NCBI RefSeq assembly: GCF_048751585.1
Contig: NZ_JAZHOB010000007.1
Coordinates: forward strand, 186,001 to 250,000
DNA length: 64,000 nucleotides
Direction of reading: 5' to 3'
Origin: G025836975 sp048751585
GTDB taxonomy: Bacteria > Pseudomonadota > Gammaproteobacteria > Burkholderiales > Burkholderiaceae_B
In this document: positions 16,594 to 23,402 of the stretch, piece after piece
How positions within the stretch are numbered: the stretch's first letter is position 1
How the letters are laid out: each line of letters starts with the position of its first letter
Made by a program: the position numbers and the translations under genes
Notes under the pieces: generated by a model
Seen by the model: the letters and a program-made list of their open reading frames with translations, nothing else
Database searches by the model: none
What the model was told of the DNA's origin: nothing

Positions 16594-16995
16594 TCAGCAG
16601 GTCTGGTCGGCATTGACAATGCCTCGCAATGCTCCCAGCCGGACGCTTTCGCTGAGCTTGTCGGGATTTTCCTGTTGCTCCGTAAGCGCCTTCAGGACCA
16701 TACACAAATTTGTACCGGTAATGAGATGAGCGGTCAAGCCTCGCTCGATGGCCAGCTTAAGGGCGCGCTTGGCAATATTGAACGGCGTCGCGCCGAATAT
16801 ATCGCAAAGCACCAGCGTGGCCTCGTCGGGAGTCCCCAGCAACTGCCTGGCCAGGAGAGTGACTTGCGACTCGGGGTCCGCATCGGGAGCGACGTCGAAC
16901 ACGGTCAGTTCGGCGCTGTGGCCCAGCACGTGTTCGGCGCAGGCCGCAAAAGCCAAGCCCAGTGGTTCATGCATGACCAATACGATGCGGGCCAT
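16594..16995 (-). CDS. Mannose-type PTS EIIA domain protein
   Basis: 133 aa, a single EIIA-Man domain. The phosphorylated His is His9 in MARIVLVMHEPLG, and the LCDIFGATPFNIAKRAL block forms the dimer and active-site loop. Stand-alone EIIA-Man proteins in betaproteobacteria have no membrane partners and are thought to act in regulation. The start codon directly follows the gshB stop with no gap, and ptsH follows in the same direction, so all are co-translated. Confidence 0.9.
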   Translation of the reverse strand: MARIVLVMHEPLGLAFAACAEHVLGHSAELTVFDVAPDADPESQVTLLARQLLGTPDEATLVLCDIFGATPFNIAKRALKLAIERGLTAHLITGTNLCMVLKALTEQQENPDKLSESVRLGALRGIVNADQTC

Positions 16996-17955
16996 TCAAG
17001 CACCTACCGCCTGTTCGAGCGCCGCCGCGAAATGGCCGGCCACGTCGAAATCGGTTTGCTCGGTGATCTCGACGAAACAGGTCGGGCTGGTGACATTGAT
17101 TTCGGTGATGTAGTCGCCGATGACATCCAGGCCAACCAGCAGCAGGCCGCGATCATGCAGGCGGGGACCGATAGCCTGCGCAATTTCGAGGTCGCGCGGG
17201 GTCAGAGGCTGTGCGACTCCCCTGCCGCCCGCCGCCAGGTTGCCGCGGGTCTCCCCGGCCAGCGGGATGCGCGCCAGGCAATAAGGCACGGGCTGACCGG
17301 CAATGAGCAGGATGCGCTTGTCGCCATGGACGATCTCGGGAATATAGCGTTGCGCCATGATGGTACGCGCCCCGTTGTCGGTCAGCGTTTCCAGGATGGC
17401 GCCGAGATTGGGCTCGACTTCCTGCAGGCGGAATATTCCCGTGCCGCCCATGCCGTCCAGCGGCTTGACAATGACGTCGCGGTGCTGGGCATGGAAAGCC
17501 CGCAAGCGGGCCATGTCGCTGGTCACCAAGGTCGGCGAGGTGAACTCGGCGAATTCGGTGATGGCGAGTTTTTCTGGATGGTTGCGTATGGCGGCGCCGG
17601 AATTGAATACCCGGGCGCCTTGGGCCTGCGCATATTCGAGCAGATGCGTGGCGTACACGTATTCCATGTCGAAAGGCGGATCCTTGCGCATGAGCACCGC
17701 ATCGAACTCCGACAAGAGCGCATCCCGGCGCGGTTTGCTTTCGCGCCACCACGCATGGCCGTGCAAGTCGGCGCCGGCCACGAGATCGATTCCCGTCGCC
17801 GCCGCCTTGACCACCCCTTCGTCAATGAACAAGCCGCTCTGGTAGGCCACGCTGAGCGTGTGGCCGCGGGATGCGAGCGCGCGCATCATGGCCACGGACG
17901 AATCTTTGTAGGCCTTGAGGGCGGGCAAGGGATCGATAATGAACAATACGTGCAT
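16996..17955 (-). CDS. gshB: Glutathione synthetase
   Basis: 319 aa ATP-grasp enzyme. It shows MHVLFIIDPLPALKAYKDSS at the N terminus, VLMRKDPPFDMEYVYATHLLE near 87-107 (substrate site), KPLDGMGGTGIF near 165 (glycine-rich lid) and the metal-binding ends DVIGDYITEINVTSPT near 270. It joins gamma-glutamylcysteine and glycine. gshA, which precedes gshB in relatives as I recall, is not here; infC is upstream instead, separated by a 14-bp perfect hairpin. That points to a rearranged junction. Confidence 0.95.
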   Translation of the reverse strand: MHVLFIIDPLPALKAYKDSSVAMMRALASRGHTLSVAYQSGLFIDEGVVKAAATGIDLVAGADLHGHAWWRESKPRRDALLSEFDAVLMRKDPPFDMEYVYATHLLEYAQAQGARVFNSGAAIRNHPEKLAITEFAEFTSPTLVTSDMARLRAFHAQHRDVIVKPLDGMGGTGIFRLQEVEPNLGAILETLTDNGARTIMAQRYIPEIVHGDKRILLIAGQPVPYCLARIPLAGETRGNLAAGGRGVAQPLTPRDLEIAQAIGPRLHDRGLLLVGLDVIGDYITEINVTSPTCFVEITEQTDFDVAGHFAAALEQAVGA

Positions 17956-17970
17956 AAGGCACCTGCGTGT

Positions 17971-18004
17971 ATCCGATCCATCGGGCCGGACCGATGGATC
18001 GGAT
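17971..18004. repeat. 14-bp perfect hairpin between infC and gshB
   Basis: ATCCGATCCATCGG at 17971-17984 and its exact inverse at 17991-18004 surround a six-base loop. There is no T-run on either strand, so it is not a standard intrinsic terminator. It fills the gap where rpmI and rplT would normally follow infC. Confidence 0.7.
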
Positions 18005-18018
18005 GTGTGGGAGTCGGG

Positions 18019-18570
18019 TCAGCCGGCGGATTCGCCGGTCTTGCCCGGGGTCGCCTTCTTGCGCGGCGCAAGGACCATGACCATTTGACGGCCTTCCAGT
18101 TTGGGCATGGCTTCGACCTGGCAGAGTTCGACGAGGTCGTCGCGCACGCGCTCGAGCACGCGCATGCCCAGCTCCTGGTGAGCCATTTCGCGGCCGCGGA
18201 AGCGCAGGGTCACTTTGGCCTTGTCGCCTTCCTCGATGAAGCGGCGCAGATTGCGCAGCTTGACCTGGTAGTCGCCTTCATCGGTTCCGGGACGGAATTT
18301 GACTTCCTTGACCTGGATGATTTTTTGCTTGGCGCGAGCTTCTTGCTGGCGTTTTTGTTCTTGATACTTGAACTTGCCGTAATCCATCAGGCGGCAAACT
18401 GGCGGCTCTGCATTGGGTGCAATTTCGACCAGATCCACTTCGTTCTGTTCTGACAGGTGGAGAGCATCGGAGGTTTTAACCACCCCTAGCTGCTCGCCAT
18501 CTACTCCAATAAGTCGCACCTCGGGGACGCGGATTTCACCATTGATGCGATGTGGTTTTTCGGTTGCGAT
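18019..18570 (-). CDS. infC: Translation initiation factor IF-3, non-AUG (AUC) start
   Basis: 183 aa when read from the ATC at 18570. AGGAG sits eight bases upstream, and the N-terminal residues ATEKPHRINGEIRVPEVRLIG match IF-3 proteins; the first conventional codon (GTG at 18519) would remove the conserved RINGEIR block. Both domains are complete (DLVEIAPNAEPPVCRLMDYG; RFRGREMAHQELG). IF-3 binds the 30S subunit and rejects non-AUG starts, so its own AUC start gives autogenous control, as the AUU start does in E. coli. thrS lies 29 bases upstream. rpmI and rplT do not follow. Confidence 0.92.
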   Translation of the reverse strand: MATEKPHRINGEIRVPEVRLIGVDGEQLGVVKTSDALHLSEQNEVDLVEIAPNAEPPVCRLMDYGKFKYQEQKRQQEARAKQKIIQVKEVKFRPGTDEGDYQVKLRNLRRFIEEGDKAKVTLRFRGREMAHQELGMRVLERVRDDLVELCQVEAMPKLEGRQMVMVLAPRKKATPGKTGESAG

Positions 18571-18599
18571 GTCTAAGACTCCTAGAATTGATAAAAAAA

Positions 18600-20546
18600 T
18601 CAGGCCTGTCCGGCTTCCCCGCCATTATGACGGGAATCGATTTCGTTTTGCAGGCGCGCGGTAAAGTCGTTCAACGGCATCACGCCCAGATCGACACCGC
18701 CACGCCCGCGTACCGCCACTTGGCCGGTTTCGCGTTCTTTTTCGCCCACCACCAGAATGTACGGTATTTTTTGCATACTGTGTTCACGGATTTTACGGGT
18801 GATTTTTTCACCACGCAAATCGGAACCGGCTCTAAACCCTTGTTTTTTCAGGCTTAGGGCGATTTCCTCGGCATAAGACGCCGAGGCTTCGGAAATGCAG
18901 CACACCACCGCGTGCTCGGGAGAGAGCCAGGCCGGCATGGCGCCGGCATGGTTCTCGATCAGCATGCCGATAAAGCGCTCCAGCGAACCCAGGATGGCCC
19001 GATGCAGCATGACCGGCGTCTTGCGCTGGTCGGCGGCATCCACGTATTCGGCGCCCAGGCGCTGCGGCATGGAGAAATCGACCTGTATCGTGCCGCATTG
19101 CCAATGCCTCCCGATGGCGTCCTTCAAGGTGTATTCCACCTTCGGGCCATAGAATGCGCCCTCTCCGGGGGACACCTCGTACTTGCAGCCCGTACGGTCC
19201 AGGCTTTCCATGAGCGCCTGCTCGGCCTTGTCCCAGACCTCGTCCGAGCCTATGCGCTTGTCGGGGCGGGTGGCGACCTTATACAGAATCTCGGTGAACC
19301 CGAAGTCGGCGTACACCTTCTGCAGCAAGGCCGTGAATGCCGCGCATTCATCCTGCAACTGATCCTCGGTGCAGAAAATGTGGCCATCGTCCTGAGTGAA
19401 ACCGCGCACGCGCATCATGCCGTGCAGCGAGCCCGAAGGTTCGTTGCGGTGGCATTGCCCGAACTCTCCATAGCGTATCGGCAGTTCGCGGTAGGAATGC
19501 AGTCCCGCATTGAATATCTGCACATGGCCGGGACAGTTCATGGGCTTCAAGCCATAGGTGCGGTTCTCGGACTCGGTGGTGAACATGTTCTCGGCGTAGT
19601 TGTCCCAGTGGCCGGTTTTCTTCCACAGCGACAAGTCCAGAATCTGCGGCGCCTTGACTTCCTGATATCCGTTTTGCTGGTAGACCGTACGCATGTACTG
19701 TTCAACCTGTTGCCACAGGGTCCAGCCTTTTGGATGCCAGAAGATCAGGCCCGGCGCCTCTTCCTGGAAGTGGAACAGGTCCAGCTCGCGGCCCAGCTTG
19801 CGGTGATCGCGCCGCTCGGCTTCTTCCAGCATGGTCAGGTAGGCGGCCTGTTCTTCCTTGGTCGCCCAGGCCGTGCCATAGATGCGCTGAAGCATCTCGT
19901 TCTTGCTGTCGCCGCGCCAATAGGCGCCGGCCACCTTCATCAGCTTGAATACCTTGAGCTTGCCCGTGGAAGGGACATGAGGACCGCGGCACAGGTCGAT
20001 GAAGTCGCCTTCGCGATACAGACTGATGGGCTCGTTGGATGGAATCGACGCAATGATCTCGGCCTTGTAATGCTCGCCTATGCCCTTGAAATACTCGACG
20101 GCATCATCGCGCAGCCATTCTTCGCGGCTTACGGTTTCGTCCTTCCTGGCCAGCTCGGCCATCTTCTTTTCGACGGCTTCCAGGTCCTCGGGCGTGAAAG
20201 GCCTTTTATAGGAGAAGTCGTAATAGAAGCCGTTTTCGATGACCGGGCCTATCGTGACCTGCGCATCGGGAAACAAGGATTTGACGGCATAGGCCAGCAA
20301 ATGAGCCGTCGAGTGGCGGATCAGATCCAGGCCATCGGGGTCCTTGGCCGTAATGATGGCCAGTTGGCTGTCCCGCTCCATGACGAAACTGGTGTCGACC
20401 AGCCGGGGTTCCGCGCCATCCACCGCGACACGTCCGGCCAGCGCGGCGCGCCCCAGGCCGGTGCCTATGGAATGCGCAACATCGCTGACGGAAACGGGAC
20501 CGGGAAATTCGCGCTGCGAACCATCGGGCAAAGTGATCTGAACCAT
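18600..20546 (-). CDS. thrS: Threonyl-tRNA synthetase
   Basis: 648 aa class II synthetase starting MVQITLPDGSQREFPGPVS, with AGGA eight bases upstream. Order: TGS domain (1-62), editing domain with HSTAHLLAYAVKSLFP near 75 and the second-additional-domain zinc site, catalytic core with GPHVPSTGKLKVFKLMK near 190, PMNCPGHVQIF (motif 1 region), MMRVRGFTQDDGHIFC (motif 2) near 385, and the anticodon-binding domain from about 540. It charges tRNA-Thr. The leader carries a Thr-rich peptide and a terminator hairpin (20567-20674), so expression is probably attenuated by charged tRNA-Thr. infC follows directly. Confidence 0.96.
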   Translation of the reverse strand: MVQITLPDGSQREFPGPVSVSDVAHSIGTGLGRAALAGRVAVDGAEPRLVDTSFVMERDSQLAIITAKDPDGLDLIRHSTAHLLAYAVKSLFPDAQVTIGPVIENGFYYDFSYKRPFTPEDLEAVEKKMAELARKDETVSREEWLRDDAVEYFKGIGEHYKAEIIASIPSNEPISLYREGDFIDLCRGPHVPSTGKLKVFKLMKVAGAYWRGDSKNEMLQRIYGTAWATKEEQAAYLTMLEEAERRDHRKLGRELDLFHFQEEAPGLIFWHPKGWTLWQQVEQYMRTVYQQNGYQEVKAPQILDLSLWKKTGHWDNYAENMFTTESENRTYGLKPMNCPGHVQIFNAGLHSYRELPIRYGEFGQCHRNEPSGSLHGMMRVRGFTQDDGHIFCTEDQLQDECAAFTALLQKVYADFGFTEILYKVATRPDKRIGSDEVWDKAEQALMESLDRTGCKYEVSPGEGAFYGPKVEYTLKDAIGRHWQCGTIQVDFSMPQRLGAEYVDAADQRKTPVMLHRAILGSLERFIGMLIENHAGAMPAWLSPEHAVVCCISEASASYAEEIALSLKKQGFRAGSDLRGEKITRKIREHSMQKIPYILVVGEKERETGQVAVRGRGGVDLGVMPLNDFTARLQNEIDSRHNGGEAGQA

Positions 20547-20566
20547 AAAGACATCCTGAAAATGCA

Positions 20567-20633
20567 AAAACGCGGCCAGTGCCGCGTTTTGGGTATGTTG
20601 ATTTTGCTGGTCAGCTGAAAAACAGTACGCGGC
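20567..20633 (-). promoter_or_regulatory. thrS: Candidate thrS transcription attenuator (antiterminator plus terminator)
   Basis: The terminator arm AAAACGCGGC (20590-20581) pairs with GCCGCGTTTT (20576-20567) around the loop ACTG and runs into five T. A second copy of GCCGCGT at 20633-20627, just after the leader-peptide stop, can pair with the same arm ACGCGGC and would block the terminator. A segment TACGCG inside the leader codons (20666-20661) can in turn pair with CGCGTA of that copy. These are the 1:2, 2:3, 3:4 alternatives of classical attenuation. The hairpin ends about 20 bases before the thrS start. Confidence 0.7.
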
Positions 20634-20638
20634 GACGT

Positions 20639-20674
20639 CTAGAAATGCCAGGTCGTAGTTCGCGTAGAGTCCAT
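20639..20674 (-). CDS. Candidate Thr-rich leader peptide of thrS
   Basis: ATG at 20674 encodes MDSTRTTTWHF and stops at 20639; four of eleven codons are threonine (ACG, ACT, ACG, ACC). An in-frame ATG at 20692 would add MIADTS and a fifth Thr. The stop falls six bases before the antiterminator arm. A ribosome stalled on the Thr codons would cover the segment that otherwise sequesters that arm, so low charged tRNA-Thr should let thrS be transcribed. The weak point is the ribosome site: no clear purine-rich match lies upstream of either ATG. The peptide is too short for family searches. Confidence 0.6.
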   Translation of the reverse strand: MDSTRTTTWHF

Positions 20675-20831
20675 GCTTGTATCGGCTATCATCAAATAAT
20701 AATTCGTTGCTTCAGTGTAACACCTGCGGGCAATCCGGCGGTCCCAGCCACCTGGAAATAACGCTATCCACCCGTCATGGCACGGCGGTATGTTGCAAAA
20801 AAACCCCTTATCTCCAACCGAACGCGCATGA

Positions 20832-20864
20832 AAAACCCGCAAGGCATCACGCATTGCGGGTTTT
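20832..20864 (-). terminator. Rho-independent terminator of the tRNA-Val transcript
   Basis: AAAACCCGCAA (20832-20842) and TTGCGGGTTTT (20854-20864) are exact inverted copies around an eleven-base loop. On the minus strand the stem ends in T bases, directly after the tRNA-Val gene. It isolates the tRNA from the thrS leader. Confidence 0.9.
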
Positions 20865-20871
20865 CGGTATT

Positions 20872-20948
20872 TGGTAGGCAGTACTGGATTCGAACCAGCG
20901 ACCTCTACGATGTCAACGTAGCGCTCTAACCAACTGAGCTAACCGCCT
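20872..20948 (-). tRNA. tRNA-Val (anticodon GAC)
   Basis: 77 bases including an encoded CCA. The acceptor stem AGGCGGT pairs with ACTGCCT. The D-arm is AGCTCAGTTGGTTAGAGC. The anticodon stem is CTACG/CGTAG with loop TTGACAT, so the anticodon is GAC and reads GUC/GUU. The T-arm is GCTGG-TTCGAAT-CCAGT. It lies alone between the thrS leader and the divergent egtB gene. Confidence 0.97.
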
Positions 20949-21103
20949 AGAAAGAACGAGATTCTAGCGTACTTGTTTCAGGTTTGTCAAAAGCGGCCCG
21001 AACATGCCGACCCGGCGCTTGCCGCCGCATTCTTTTCGCAGGGCCGGCGCGGGCATGCCGCTTGCTGGCCCATTGCGGTTACAACTGAACGATAGGTGGG
21101 TGG

Positions 21104-22372
21104 ATGCCCAGAACCTCTTCCCTTGCCATCGCGCCTTCCAGCCTGGACGAGGCGCGCGGCAGCATGCAGGTGCTGTACTGGGCGGTACGTGGCGAAACCT
21201 TGAAACGCGCATCGCCCTTGTCCTCTGAAGACCAATGCATACAGTCCATGCCGGAGGCCAGCCCGACCAAATGGCATCTGGCGCATACGAGCTGGTTTTT
21301 CGACGCCATGCTGCTGCGCCCTCACCTGCCTGGGTATCGGCCGTTCGACGAGCGCTATTACTATCTCTTCAACTCCTATTACGACGCTCTGGGCGCCCAT
21401 CTGCCTCGGGCTCAGCGCGGGCTGCTCAGTCGCCCCGCCCTGGACGAGGTGTACGCCTACCGCCGCCACGTCGACACGAGTATGGAGCAATTGATGGAGC
21501 AGTCGGACTCCCGTCTTTGGACGCGCCTGCGCCCGCTGGTCATGCTGGGCCTGAACCATGAGCAGCAGCACCAGGAGCTGCTGCTGACCGATATCGTTCA
21601 CGCCCTGTGGCGCAATCCCTTGCAGCCCGCCTACCAGGCGCCCACCGGCGATGTTCATGATGAATCGGACAAGGCCTGCGAGCCGCCGCAATGGATAGAC
21701 TTTCCGGGCGGCCTCGCATCCATCGGGTACGAGGCGGGCGGGCAAGACCTGTTCGGATTCGATAATGAAACCCCGCGGCACACGACGCTGCTGCAGCCCT
21801 ACCGCCTATGCAACCGGCTGCTGACTTGCGGCGAATACGCCGACTTCATCGCCGACGGAGGCTATCGAAATCCGCAACTATGGCTGTCCGACGGATGGGC
21901 CATGGTACAGGAACAGGGCTGGCGGGCGCCCATCTATTGGTCCACGCCGAAGGGATCTTCCCCGCGGGATTGGCGGATATACGGCTTGCATGGCGCCCTT
22001 CCCTTCAAGCCCTCCGACCCGGTGATCAACCTGAGCTTCTATGAGGCGGCTGCCTATGCGGAATGGGCCGGTGCACGCTTGCCCACCGAGTTCGAGTGGG
22101 AAGCGGCCGCGGCCGATCCAAGAATAGGCCAGACACTGGGCGAGGCCTGGCAATGGACCCGCTCGTCTTACGACCCCTACCCCGGCTTTCGTCCAGCCCA
22201 GGGTGCGACAAGCGAGTACAACGGCAAGTTCATGGTGGGCCAGATGGTGCTGCGCGGCAGCAGCCGGGCCACGCCTTCGAGCCACGCGCGCATCACCTAC
22301 CGCAATTTCTTTCCTCCCGCCGCCCGCTGGCAGTTTGCCGGGCTGCGGCTGGCCAAGGACGGTAAACAATGA
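21104..22372 (+). CDS. egtB: Ergothioneine biosynthesis sulfoxide synthase EgtB
   Basis: 422 aa. The N-terminal DinB-like helical domain carries the iron histidines: one in WHLAHTSWFFD near 58 and two in LNHEQQHQELLLTD near 150. The C-terminal formylglycine-generating-enzyme-like (C-type lectin) domain ends with VLRGSSRATPSSHARITYRN and FFPPAARWQFAGLRLA. EgtB joins the imidazole C2 of hercynine to a thiol donor and makes the sulfoxide. The donor (cysteine or gamma-glutamylcysteine) cannot be read from sequence; no egtA or egtC is nearby. egtD overlaps by four bases (ATGA). Confidence 0.93.
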   Translation: MPRTSSLAIAPSSLDEARGSMQVLYWAVRGETLKRASPLSSEDQCIQSMPEASPTKWHLAHTSWFFDAMLLRPHLPGYRPFDERYYYLFNSYYDALGAHLPRAQRGLLSRPALDEVYAYRRHVDTSMEQLMEQSDSRLWTRLRPLVMLGLNHEQQHQELLLTDIVHALWRNPLQPAYQAPTGDVHDESDKACEPPQWIDFPGGLASIGYEAGGQDLFGFDNETPRHTTLLQPYRLCNRLLTCGEYADFIADGGYRNPQLWLSDGWAMVQEQGWRAPIYWSTPKGSSPRDWRIYGLHGALPFKPSDPVINLSFYEAAAYAEWAGARLPTEFEWEAAAADPRIGQTLGEAWQWTRSSYDPYPGFRPAQGATSEYNGKFMVGQMVLRGSSRATPSSHARITYRNFFPPAARWQFAGLRLAKDGKQ

Positions 22373-23352
22373 CGCCGTCCCAGGCCTTGCGTAAATCGAT
22401 GCCGTCAGCCAGTGGCCAGGCGGAGGCAAACGGCGACTTTTTCAGGGACATGAGCCATGCACTGGCCTTGCGGCCTCATCGACTGTCGCCCAAGCACTTC
22501 TATGATGAAAAAGGATCGGCGCTCTTTGACCGTATCTGCGAACTGCCCGAATACTACCCCACCCGGACCGAACTGGCCCTGCTTGCCCGCCATGCCGCCG
22601 AGATCGCACGGCGGATGGGGCCAGGCGCGGAGATCATCGAATTCGGCGCCGGCTCGTTGAAGAAAATCCGCCTGCTGCTCGATGCCCTTGAACGGCCGGC
22701 GCGCTATCTGCCAATCGACATTTCCAGCGCGCACCTGGCTGCGTCGGCGGCGCAGCTCAAGGCCGATTACCCCGGCCTGGCGCTGCGCCCCATTGCGGCC
22801 GACTACACCGAAGCCATATCATGGCCCAAGGAAGCATTCAGCGCGGGTCGCCGTTTCGGATTTTTTCCCGGCTCAACCCTGGGCAACCTGGACCCGCCAG
22901 AAGCCCTGGGTTTCCTGCGGCAAGCCCGGCGGCTGCTGCGCGGCGGCGCTCTGCTGCTGGGCGTGGACCTGATCAAGGATCCATCCATCCTGCATGCCGC
23001 CTACAACGACAGCGCCGGCATTACGGCCGCCTTCAATCTGAATTTGCTGGCGCGTGCCAATCGCGAGCTGGGCGCGAATTTCGATATCGGGCAGTACGCC
23101 CATTACGCCTTCTACAATGCGCCGCTGCAGCGCGTGGAAATGCACTTGATGAGCAAGCGCACGCAAGAGATCGGCATGGGATCGGAATGTTATGTGTTGA
23201 ACGAGGGGGAAACGCTGCATACCGAGTGTTCGTACAAATATACGCTGCAAGGCTTGCGGTCCATGGCCAGGCAAGCGGGTTTCCGGCCGACAGCGGCCTG
23301 GACGGACGAAGCGGATTTATTCAGCCTGCACTGGCTTGAAGCACCCGGATAA
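22369..23352 (+). CDS. egtD: L-histidine N-alpha-methyltransferase EgtD
   Basis: 327 aa, family length. The SAM site is IIEFGAGSLKKIRLLLDAL near 87. The family-specific blocks FFPGSTLGNLDPPEA and HYAFYNAPLQRVEMHL are present, as is the N-terminal LSPKHFYDEKGSALFDRICELPEYY. It trimethylates histidine to hercynine, the substrate for EgtB. It is translationally coupled to egtB through ATGA. No lyase for the last ergothioneine step is in the window; the convergent kynU next door is a true kynureninase by sequence. Confidence 0.94.
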   Translation: MTPSQALRKSMPSASGQAEANGDFFRDMSHALALRPHRLSPKHFYDEKGSALFDRICELPEYYPTRTELALLARHAAEIARRMGPGAEIIEFGAGSLKKIRLLLDALERPARYLPIDISSAHLAASAAQLKADYPGLALRPIAADYTEAISWPKEAFSAGRRFGFFPGSTLGNLDPPEALGFLRQARRLLRGGALLLGVDLIKDPSILHAAYNDSAGITAAFNLNLLARANRELGANFDIGQYAHYAFYNAPLQRVEMHLMSKRTQEIGMGSECYVLNEGETLHTECSYKYTLQGLRSMARQAGFRPTAAWTDEADLFSLHWLEAPG

Positions 23353-23402
23353 ACACCGGCCGATTGCCTTGCATGAAAATCCGCCTTGGCGCCCGGATTT
23401 CC

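Noticed and set aside
16567..18453. 628-residue plus-strand frame
   Set aside because: Antisense to EIIA, gshB and infC, whose products are clear; its translation has the His/Gln/Arg-rich bias of a shadow frame and no domain.
18912..20618. 568-residue plus-strand frame
   Set aside because: Antisense to thrS over its whole length; shadow frame.
20546..20871. T-box riboswitch for thrS
   Set aside because: No specifier loop or T-box sequence; T-boxes are a gram-positive device. The leader-peptide attenuator explains the hairpin better.
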